Program-made: the position numbers and the translations under genes
In this document: positions 38,201 through 50,700 of the stretch, in pieces
Numbering within the stretch: position 1 is the stretch's first letter
Layout: each line of letters opens with the position of its first letter
The notes under the pieces: model-generated
The model's input: only the letters and a program-made list of their open reading frames with translations
The model's database searches: none
What the model was told of the DNA's origin: nothing
Assembly: GCA_958510825.1 (NCBI GenBank)
Contig: OY294046.1
Location: forward strand, 310,001 to 374,000
Source: Brachypterus glaber
Taxonomy: Eukaryota > Arthropoda > Insecta > Coleoptera > Kateretidae
Direction: 5' to 3'
DNA: 64,000 nt

Positions 38201-41200
38201 AAACATTCATTTCATAACATACGTTTTTAGTGCACGAGTACAAGTTTAGAAAACGAGCCGCTTGCGGCTAGTTTTCTAAAGTACTAGTTCTTTAATATAC
38301 TATTTTTCTTATAATTTTTTAATGTATTATCATATTCCATTTTCATATTTATTAATTAAAAGAAAAAAAAATATTGTTAAAAAAAAAACGAAAATGAAAA
38401 GAAAATGGGGTTAAAATGGATAAACCCTTAAAAAATTAAATTAATTTCTCAACAAGCTTATGCCCATTTATCTGTAGGCTTGCGAAGTGTTGGGTTTATC
38501 TTTCAATCAATAGTAAAAATATATTCCTTATATTTACTTTCACAATAAAAATAAGTAATTGAATTTTACACTTATATTAATATAATTAATAATAATATAA
38601 TAACAAGAAGGGTGACGAGAGAAGGGAACTGAAGGTAAAATAATATTTTTGGGCTTTTGCGACGGACTTTTTTAGACTTATACTACCGTACTATTCAGAG
38701 AGGGTAACTACATCTATCATTGAATTTAATTAATCCAAAAAATATTTTATCCAATACATACAGAAAATAAGACAATTACCAGCTTTATTTTAAATAGATA
38801 AACTCAATAACAACCCCTGCGTGGCTTTTACTTTATCGAGTGGATAATTATTTATTTTACCCACTCAACTGTCACTTGTCAAATTATTTTCTTGTAAATG
38901 TCATTAAATTTTTTAATAAAAATATGAATTCCTAAGCTATTTATTGGATAAAACCTTGTATGGCCCTCATGGGTAAACCGATATTGCCCTCTCGAAAATT
39001 AACCTGCTTGGCTAACGCCTCGCGTTAATTTTCTCATGGGCAATATCTTACTTTACCCACTAGTACCATAAATAAGTATTCCCTTCAGGTCCTTTTTCGC
39101 GTTGTCAATCATATTAAATCACAAGTTTTGTTATTTCACGTAACTTAGACAAAAATTACCCCTTCCCGCTGTGGCTTAAAACAAAAACAGCTGAAATAAT
39201 GTTTGTTTTAATATTGACATCCTTGATATACCACAATGCCACAAAATTTGTAAAAAATTATAAAGGTAGTACAGGGTATTTAGTATTAATAAATACTACT
39301 AAACTTTTTAATCATTTATTTTCTAAAATATTTTAATATTTTTTTCAGGGTTGTGTGAGGTGGAGAATGGACAGTCAAATATAATTTTAGATATAGAAGA
39401 AAGTAAAGGATCAAGTAAGTAAAAAATGCACTTCTCAGTAAGTTTTGTACATTATTTTTCCTACAGTCACAAAACGGTTAGATTTTCTTTAGATCTTTAT
39501 ATAATTATTTTTTTTCGATTTTTTTTTAATTCGAATAAAAAAATATATGCATATATTTTTTCAGCAATTAGTCAAGAAACAAACCCCGCAGAGTTACCGA
39601 TCTCAGGCGAACCGAACGTAGATATATTCCTAGATTTGTCCTTCCCCAAAGGACCGCCATTGTTTTTTCTCAACGGGAAGAAACTCCAACTGCTTTCACC
39701 GTTGGATAGAGATGAAAACAGTCTTTCCCATATTGTGTTCCAGGTACGTATATTCATTAGATTTGTTTAAAGAACTTTTTGAAAAAAAAGATTTTAGCAA
39801 AACAACACTTTCCCATACATAAGTTTGTTTTTAACAAAAGAAAAGAAAAAAAAAAGCTAAAAAAGTTATACCCTTTTTACGGTTGAAAATCTGCGTAATT
39901 GACCTAAATTTTGTTTTTGTCCGTGTTTCATACACTATTTTTTATTCGAATATAATATCTCACTAAATAAATTTATTTTTTTAACAACAAATTTAAGGTT
40001 AAAGTTCAAATGTCAACAGTTTCAATACCAATCAACCAATTAACGTCGACTATTTTACTTTTCGTCCTAGTGCGAAAAATCAAACAGTTTGTACAGACAA
40101 AAAGTGGCGCTTTTAGAAACAATCGAATAAAAATAGGATTTTCGGACAGTTTCTTTTACCCATATACAGTAAACAATTGATTCCATTGATTAAAAAAAAT
40201 CAGTTTTGATAATATGATTTCTTTTGTTTCAAATACGTTGTTTGGTGTGAAAACAATTCCTTTGTAATATCAAGAGTGTTGTATTGAAACAATTGCAAGA
40301 CTTTCTAATTTGTTATTTTACATCAAATGTTAATGCCAAATGAGGAGCTAAATTTCAAAAGGAAAAATGCATATTTAACAAAATTAAATAGTGAACGAGG
40401 TCAAATAATTGCAGCACAATTTTTAGGGACTTTCGTTATAGGGTAATATATCTAATCCCAATTTGGTAATTTAAATTTCGCGCAAAGAATAGTATTTAAA
40501 ATGGATGCCAACTTTGTTATCTACTCACGCAGAATTTAAGCCTTATCGCTTCCTCTAAATCATTGCTCCGGCTACTGTCCGCCCCGTCCGTTTGTAAGAG
40601 ACGGTCATATGGTCATTTTTTTAGTCCTCAACATTTCCGCCAGGGGTAGCGCTTTTTTCAGAGGTGAAGACCTTCGATTTTTCTTAATATCATAGGGGGG
40701 CGGTCGTTTTTCAAGTCTGGTGCGGACAAAAACCCAGATTTAAAACCCAAGGCTTTAGAAAAGGTCACAAATCAAAAAAAAAAAAAAAAAAACAGCAATG
40801 TGTCGGGGTACCAAAGTGTTTTCAAAAAAAGGAATGGATTTTTAAAGTAAGTGCGAAACAAAACTTTTTTTTCACTGATTGTGTAAAAAGCATGTAAATT
40901 TTCTGGTATGCAGACAAATTTTGTTAGTATATTTTTTATTATTTAAGCAAATTCTATACAAAAATTAATTTTTTTAAAAATGAAATTACAGTTTACTTTA
41001 CTTTTCAAATTAGTCTCCTCAACTAAGGTTTAATTTAGGAAATTATATCATTCCATACTCATTTCCATACCTTAAAATAATAATGTTATTATAATTGTTA
41101 TTTGATGAAGGTCTACTTTAACATATAAGTATACCTGCATGCATGTCAATTTTTTTATTATTTAATCAGTCTTATTTTAAATAAATTAAGAATTGACAGA

Positions 41201-44200
41201 CTATAAGGATATATACTGCAAGATTGTCGGTTAATAGCAGATTACTGTACACCCTAAATTGTGGCCATTTGCCTTTTGGTAACAAGTGAACAGATAATAA
41301 TGACCACATAAATAGATGGAACCATGCTCTTAAATCTATCTAACGTTTTATTTAAATAATAACAACATATAGCAAACACAGTGCTGATAATTCCCAAAAA
41401 AGACGAAATGGTACTATTCACTGTTTCCTGGCCATTTGATTTTAATGATAAAAAGATAACTTCTTTTTTTAATCTTGTTTTATTCAGATCTACTATCGCA
41501 GACATCCATTTTTTTTTATTATCTTATAAATGTATAATATAAAATAAGCCCCTGGTTTTAATTTTTTTTGCTCAGTTTTTTTCAGTCTAGTCCTAATAGC
41601 GACCGAAAGTTATTTTGTTGTCTCATTTTAACTTTTGAACGGCTTAAGATATCAACTTTAAATTTGGAATACATAAATAACATAATCCAAATACTGTCTG
41701 ATTTTTTTGAAGTTTCACTTTTCATTTTCGGAATGCCGCATTCTGAATGCGTAAAATTTAAGGCTCCTATACAACACACACACAATATTTTTCCTCTTAT
41801 CTTCCCCTCGCCTTAAGTTCCAGATGCCAGTTAGTAAAATTTTAACAGTCATTTTATGGTGTATATTAAATATGTTTAGGAGGCACAGGAGAGGCAGAAG
41901 ATAAGGAGGACACTTCTGAATAGAAGGGGTCGTGTGATAAATCATTTTAAAGCTCATAAAATTCTCTATTTGACCATATATTTTTATATATTTTTTTAAA
42001 AATTTGTAGGGTTAAAAAAGTGTGTATGACAATTTTTATCAACATTTCCTAAAAAAGTCAAAGAATTATTGTTTAATGATTGATTTCATGGCACAAAACG
42101 TAAATTGCACTTTTAAGCTAGTTTAAATGATAAAAAATAAAAAAAAATCATATTTTTTAGCAAAAAAATTGAAAACACTTAAAAAAATGTTTAAAAAAAT
42201 AAAATTATATGGTCAAAAAGAAAATTTTGCTCTTGCTATTTACCCATATTGTGCTCCCTAAAAATATCAAATATATCAACAAATTATTTGGGCTATGTTA
42301 TTTAAGTAGTGTTTCAAATTTCAAATTGATATCTGAAGCAGTTCAAAAGGTAAAGAGGGGTGGGGTTGACTTTAGACACGCACTGTATGATCTAAAAGTG
42401 TAGGTATATATTCTATTTATTAACAATAATTGATAAATACTAATTAATCAATATTAGCTTCACTGATATAATTATATCTACCGTAATTCAGCACATCAAT
42501 AAATTACAACATAGTAGTATTATAATAGTAGGTATCTGTAATTATTATGGTAGGTCAGTAACCACTGTTAACATACCCATAATGTTACTTATTATTGAAT
42601 CTATTAATATATAGATCTATTGAAACGAATCAGTTTATAAATGTTGATAATACACTGAGAAAACGATTGGCGGGTAAAAATTTTCTCGGCGGGCCTGCGA
42701 AACGTCAAAGAGGGTTTTACGAAATTTTTAAACAGGGCCCATAAAACGGTAAAAATTATTATATACAATATCAAAAATAATGAAAGAAAATCTCCGATCG
42801 ACTTAATTTTTTAAGAAAAACATACTTTTATAAAAAAATCAATCGTACCATATTTGAAAAAAAAATCCTAAAACAAAACAGTTATAGGCGTCTGAACATT
42901 ATAAAAATAGAAAAAATAGAAGAAAAGAAAGAAGCAAAAAAATGCCATCATACCAAATTTAAAAATAAAAAACATTTAAAAACAAAAAAGTTAATGGGGG
43001 CGCCACGTTAAATTTTTAAATATCCCAATACAGTTCAATTAAGTTTCACTTGAAACTTTACCAGAAAAAAAATACTTGTAGAATGCAGTCTTATAAATCT
43101 TCACAGCTTGTTTTGAATAAAAAAAGCATAAAACAAATAAAAATTTGTTTTATTTTTAAACAAATTATGTATACAATTAAAGAAATTTATAAAATCACGT
43201 TATATCTAACGGGCTTTTATAATGGCAAACATTAAAAAATTAAAATAAATTACTTTTTTAAATATAATTTCGTGATGTAAATTGCAGGTTAAGTATTAAG
43301 GTTAGTAAATTAATTTTAGACCCATTATTTTTGACATTTATAATATGTATTATTTTTTACATTAATTATTAAAAACAATAATATTACAACATATTATAGT
43401 TTGACTCACGGATCTGTGTCTACGGGAAATATGTTTGGAATGTGTGTGCAAGTGGGAGGCCCGTTGTAAGCATGTACGCCTTATAACGCTCTTGACGGAA
43501 AGAAGAGAGCGCGAATGATTCCTCCCCCTTGCGTCGGAGACATTCTTTCATGCGGAGAACTATATGTGGTTTAATTCACAAATTTCTGAAAAAAAAAATA
43601 TTTAAAAATAAAAAGCTTCAACTCAAGAATCTGGAGTTATCGTGGTCACTTCGGCGATCACAATTTTCCCGGACCGACAGACGACAGACCAACTGACCAG
43701 GGGGGGTGTTAGGAGCCTTCCCCACCTATCTTGAAATTCAAAAAAGTGGTAAATTTTAAGGGTTAAATTAATTTTAGCAGTAGTGAAATCCTTTTTGTTT
43801 TTGTTTTTAGTCATCAATTTTTTTGTCGAGGGTCTAAAAGTAATTTTAGGCTAAAAAAGTTTAGATTTTCGACCTCCCCCTCTCACTAAATCTTCTTGGC
43901 CCTGAGACTGACAGATAGAATTTATTTTTTTGGAAAAAAAAGGCCAAAACTATAATTTTACTAACGCACTAGGGGGAAATTTATTTTTCCAGTTTTTACC
44001 TCATTGCAGCGGTATTTTTGAAAATATTTTTTTTAGTATTCTAATACTGTAGGGCTATAGCTAGATTTATTTTCTAAACTTTTATTTGCGCAATTTCGGA
44101 TATAGAGGGGAAGACATCTATGGAAAAAAATATTTCAAAATGATCCTCCCAATTTTTTATGCACTAATTATTTTCTTAAACAAATAGTTTTTATCCAATA

Positions 44201-44683
44201 CATACAGATAATGAGGCAATTACCAGTTTTATTTTAAATAGATAAACTCGATAATAACCCCCGCGTGGCTTTTACTTTATTGAGTGAATAATTAGTTATT
44301 TTACCCACTCAACTGTCACTTGTCAAATTATTTTCTTGTAAATGTCATTATAATTTTTAATAAAAATATGAATTCCTAAACTATTTATTGGATAAAACCT
44401 TGTATAGCACTCATGGGTAACCGATATTGCCCATGAGAAAATTAACCTGCGAGGCGTCAGCCAAGCAGGTTAATTTTCTTACTTTACCCACTAGAACCAT
44501 AAATAACTATTTTTGCTAACCTAAAGTAGGGCTATAACTAATTATATTTTAAAAAGTTTATTTTTTAAAATTTGTAAAAAATAATATCACCAATCGATTT
44601 AAAAAACCATTTTACGTACCAGATGCAAAAATAATTTAAATAGCTTTTATAGTTTAGCAGCTAGAAGACGATTTCTACAGACT

Positions 44684-44741
<58 letters not shown>

Positions 44742-47700
44742 TAGACGAACGGGCGTTCGAGCGACACCAATATGGTTCTTTGTAGCCCTAAAAGAAAGAA
44801 AAATCCTCGAAGAAATCCGTTAATTTTAATTTTCTCTCTGTAATTATTCCTTGTTCACATTTGTTGGCCTTGTATGAGTAGAACGTGTGTACATTCAAGA
44901 TGCATAAATGTATCAACCGGTTTTTCTAGAAGCACCAAACTTGGGTAAACGGAATACTATGTCTACCAATTTAAATATTGCCTGAACTCATGAATGGGAA
45001 TCGAATTATGTTTTCTTTTACACAATATTATGTTGATTAAATAAAATTGATAAATAAACGTAATAAATTTTTTAAATAAATTTATTTATCCAATACATAC
45101 AGATAATAAGACAATTACCAGCTTTATTTTAAATAGATAAACTCGATAATAACCCCCGCGTGGCTTTTACTTTATTGAGTGGATAATTATTTATTTTACC
45201 CACTCAACTGTCACTTGTCAAATTATTTTCTTGTAAATGTCATTAAAATTTTCAATAAAAATATTAATTCCTAAGCTATTTATTGGATAAAACCTTGTAT
45301 GGCACTCACTCATGGGTAAACCGATATTGCCCTCTCGAAAATTAACCTGCGAGGCGTCAGCCAATATCTTAGTTTACCCACTAGTACCATAAATAACTAT
45401 TAATTACAAGCGGAGTTTACAAAGCTTACAATATATTTTTTTAAAAACATTTTGACTAGCTATCCTATGCAATAATAGCTATTATTGCTACTATAGTAGT
45501 TTATAATACGAGGAGGAAAAGTATTGTTTTTAAACTCTGTGCAAAGACTCAATTCCTTTGCAAATAAACTTTACAGTACGATATTTCAAGAACGCTTTGA
45601 CAAGGAGACTTGGAAATTTAGACCAACACTGTAAAATGTAAACTGAATATTTAGTTTCAAGTGGATAGGAAAATATTTCATGTCTGTCTTTAAATATTAA
45701 AGTATAAATGTACTCTAATTTTTGTCAAAAACACTATATGTAGTTCTAAAGTCACGTACTTTATTATTTAAGGACGTTCATGCGTGTTTTTATCAAAAAT
45801 AAAGTACAATTTTATAGTATAATAACTTCCGATTTCCTATCCATTTGTAACTGAATATTCAGTTTACTTTTTACAGTGTAGGTACTAAGTATATGTAACT
45901 AAAAACGTCCAATAGGAAAAATAAAGGAAATCGGTTGTATTTAACTGAATTTTTAAATTTAATTATCTCGGCTCACAAGGCATCAAAATTAAAGTGTGAG
46001 TCGCCATTTGAAGTTTAACATTGTTTTTTATTCTGTGATCAATAAAAATGAAATAAGGTCACAACTTTTATAGATTCTTTTTTGTTTCAGTTAATTTGCA
46101 CAGTTAAATCGACACACAAGAAAAGGACTGTTCCAGTAATTGTAAGACTGACTGATATTAACGATAATGCACCCCAGTTTGTTAATACACCTTATGCAAC
46201 CAGCATATCAGAGGTAAGATTATTTGTTTATTAAAAAAAAATTTAAATAAAAAAGCCTTAAATCTTCTTAGAAGAGGACGATTTTGTAGAAGTAGGATGT
46301 TTTTTCAAAAATTGGTTATGTAGATTGCGGTTTTTAATTTTATGTTAACATTAAGTTGTTGAAATGTTTCCTTATATCTTTCAAACGTTTAGACTAAAAC
46401 TGTAGCTTTGCTTAAAGTGTTCATTAACCATAATATGTAGAACATTTTTATTCGTTTAAAAGATATAAAATAAATGTTTAGAAACCTACAATCATTTCAA
46501 AATATGAGTTAACATGTTTAAAATAATATTGGAACAGACCATATAAAGTTTGCAATATAAATACGTAAACTTAATAGGGCAAACTTTAAAAAATATTATC
46601 TAATATACGACTTCAGCAGCGCGCCGCGGCGGCTATATTTTGTAGTTCATAAAAATTCTACGAGATGACTCTGCTGTCATATACAATACAAATTTAAGAA
46701 GGCTACAAAAACGATTTTTATGATAAATTTGACATGAACGGCCACGGTAATGGTGATTTTGAGATTAAAATGTGTTTTTTTTTTCAGCTGACACCAGTAG
46801 GAACAACAATTTTCCAAAACATTTTGGCCAAAGACAAGGACAGCGGCGTCAACGGCCTCGTAGAATACTCCATAGTCCGCGGGGACCTGCTGGACCTGTA
46901 TGATGAAGGTGTCGGAAGAGACAGAATCCACAGCGAAGACGGTTTTGGCTACTTTGCTATCAATCTTCCGCACCAAGGTCAAGTTACGGTCAACAGGACT
47001 TTAGATTTTGAAAAAACGCAGAGATATTTCGTGACGATTGTCGCTACGGTAAGTTTAACATTTTTGAAAAAGGGTAAAAAATTTTAGTGAACGACGACAG
47101 CATTTGGACTTTTTTTCCAAATTGTACCAAATTTTAGGTTGATAGCTCAACGGTAACAGCAAGCGTAAAAAATGTGGCTCAAAACATATTTTTATGAAAC
47201 AAAAAAATATTTTTTTAAGGACCACCCTAAGAGCTCTGTACTAATATTGGTATTAGCCTAATATTAAAATCTAATAAGCTACAACTTTCATTAATTAAAA
47301 ATTAATTTAAAAGTTTTTTAATTTAAGAATGTTAAATTAAAATAATTTAAATACTAAGAATCTAAAATTGTTTTTTTTTAAGGAAGTAGAATAATAAATC
47401 TAATTTACGTCATGAATAAACCGTCAAAATTAAATTTTGTATGCCTTTTACTTGCATACAAATACATACAATGTTGCTCTCTACAACTAGAATTATGAAA
47501 CAAAAGACGTCTACCCTATCTCTATCTCATTTGTGCTACACTTTCCGGCCAACTAAATAAATACTGTATTTGTTTTTCATACAACAAATACAGTATTTAT
47601 TTGGTTGGCCGGAAAGTGTAGCAGTGAGCGGCACGTACGAACATAGCTAATGTAAATCTGTAGAATAAAATAATTCTACTAAAATTTAGATGGCGCCAGT

Positions 47701-50700
47701 AATTTCTTTAATAATGCACTTTTCGCACGGCCAAGTAAATATTGTATTTGTTCAACAAAGAACAAATACAGAATTTGTTTGGTTGGGTGGAAGTGGGAGT
47801 GTATGTATGTCTTCTATCCTTTTTGGGTAGAACTTTTGTCCCTGTCTAATCTAATGGGAGAATTCTCCATTGTATGTATTTAAGGAAAGTTATGTTTTCG
47901 AATTTTTTCTATCCTGTTGGATTTATACACACCATAACTTTTATCAACCTTTACGTCAATACATGCAATTTGTCAGAATTTTTCATATTAGGATTTCACA
48001 ATCATGTAGAATAAGAACGGTTTGTGATTATTATAAAATCATATAGATTTTACGCTACTTATTATACTATTCAGAGCTTAGCGCTAGAATAGTACTGTAC
48101 TGTAATTTCGAATTTCTCAGAATCGCCAAAAAACGCCATAGACAAAAAATTCTTGGATAAAAATGTGTTTCATGAAAAACTTTAAAAACGTCCGACCGAT
48201 GTCACGTCTTTTGTGGACAAGATAACTTAAGAACGAATAATCTAATCGACTTGAAATTTTCAGGAAAAATCAAGTTCTTTAAGGGGAAGATCCCTATTGT
48301 TTTTGAAAGTAATCCCCCCATAGTTGAAAATATCATCATCCTATATATTATAACTTTCTACAAAACAGTTTTTTCGTTTACAATCATATAAAACATAAAA
48401 TATTACAAAAATATTTACATACAAATGTTTGGTTAAATAAATAAATACATAAATAGATGTTGCTCTCAATGACAAATTGTCATTGACAATCTTAGCGCGC
48501 CATCTATGAGGTATAATCTAAAGCCGAAACAGGTTAGAAATAGTTATTTATGGTACTAGTTGGTAAAGTAAGATATTGCCCATGAGAAAATTAACCTGCG
48601 AGGCGTCAGCCAAGAGGAAACTAGGATTTTGCCCATGAGAAAATTAACCCACGAAGCTGAAGGCAGAGTGGGTTAACTTTAGAGAGGGTAATATTAGTTT
48701 ACTTACGAGTGACACAAAGTTTTATGCAATAAATAGCTTAGAAATTCATATTTTTATTAAAAATTTTAATAACATTTACAAGAAAATAATTTGACAAGTG
48801 ACAATTGAGTGGGTACAATAAATAATTGTCCAAATCTGTAAAGTAAAAACCACGTGTGATTTATTATTGAGTTTTTTGATTTAAAATAAAGCTAGTAATT
48901 TTATTATCTGTACTAGATAAAAATATTTTCTAATAAAATAAAATCAAGGGAAACTTGATAACCATCGAACGGATGTCCCATGGGATGCGAAACCACGAAC
49001 TGAACTATTATAGCCCTGGGAAGCCAAGAGATGCTGAATTAAATCGTACATTGTAAATTCACATGTTTACGGTTACTGTGGAATTAAATACTTCACGCAT
49101 AGGCGGCTTTGCAGTTTAAAATGTACACTGAGAAAAAACATTTTTCCTACGGCCTAGTTAGTAGTAGTAGTTAGTGCGTATTTCCCATTCATTATCTATG
49201 ACAACGGATGGGAGGGGACGATCAGCTTTACATACCTGCTGTCAGAAAATTAGTAAAAGTCAAACACAACTTCAAATTGACAATTCGTTACTTTAAGCCA
49301 AATGCGCAGCATCAAGATATCAAAACTAGTTTTCAGTGCAGTGCAGTGCACGAGGCGGAGTAGAGTAAAAAAAGCACTCGAAGTGCAGTGAAAATGATTT
49401 GCGTCGAGGTGCGTATATTATTTTTCCTACGACCTAACACCTAAACATCCAAAAAACGTAAAAATTGTTTAAAAATTAATTTATCAATTTGAGGTTATGT
49501 GTTTGACGTTTACTCATTCTCTGACAGCAGATATGTAAAGTCGGCCGATTTTTACTTTCGGACTGTTGTCATGGCAATGAGTGGAAAATAAGCACTACTT
49601 ACTAGGTCGCAGAAAAAATATATATTTTTAATTTTGGCGAAGGCGTCTTGTGTTAAAATTTACAGAGTGACAAATCATACACACAGTTTGGCGTTGTTGT
49701 ATGTAAACATAACATAACATTTTTATAATTGTTGTTACGTTGGTATTTTGCAGGTTCAAACAGGGAGAATAACAAAAAATAAAAATTCTAAAATAACACT
49801 GTTTACGAAAAGCTAGCAATACAAAATTTGTGTATGCCTAGTCGATGGTCCATAGTTAATCACCAAAAATAAATGCTGGTTAAATAACAACAATATCAAA
49901 ATCTTAAAACTTCGCGAGAAAATAAGTGCGGTGAAACAGTACCATTTTCAGTTTGTTAATAATTATTTAGCTATATTATTGTAAAATAATAACATTCCTA
50001 AAAAGGTCCCAGAACTAATAAAAATAAACAAAAGATTCGTTCTGTCATTATCCTGTGAGTCAGGAGTCTCCACGCCAACTACCTACAAACAGAAACTTGT
50101 ATGCGTAGGTTTTATTAATTTATAGATCAAGTGACAATGAAAGAGAAATAAATTCGCATCAACGTACTTTCGTAGAAATTATAAGGGTTTTACATTGCTG
50201 AGAGACGCTTTTTTTCACTCGGGAGTGGGTTGGGTATTCTCCAGAAAAAGAGTTGTAAGTTTAACACAAAAATTCTATATTGCTTCTCCAGATCACAAAA
50301 ATAACATTAAGACAATGCCGAATTTTACTTGAATTGAAAAATCGAGTTTTCTTATCTGGATTTCTAGAAAAATCAAGACAAGTATAACTTAAAAAATTAG
50401 GACAAGAATATTTTCTACCTAATAGCTTATATATTATAAACCGTTGTCAAGGCTTGTTATCTGGCAACCAATAAAATTAAAGCAAAAACCTTCAGTTTCA
50501 AGCACTAAAAACTTAAATACTAAGTCTATAATTACTAGACCTCGGCAGTTAGCGAGCTGTTTATAGTTCATGAGCGTAGCGTTGATTTAATACTAATTAG
50601 AATCGACATCAGGCGGTTGTCGGACATCTGTCCCCACTCTACAACACCGCGCCCTCCAGTGTATCTATGAAAAAAGTTAAAAAAGATGACAAAAGATGTC

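Noticed and set aside
44684..44740. (GACA)n run as a CRISPR-like or functional array
   Set aside because: Plain tetranucleotide microsatellite without spacers.
46677..46982. 101-codon minus-strand frame opposite cadherin exon 5
   Set aside because: Shadow of a confirmed exon.
50535..50670. GC-richer patch as tRNA or SINE head
   Set aside because: No A and B box pair at the right spacing and no cloverleaf by eye.
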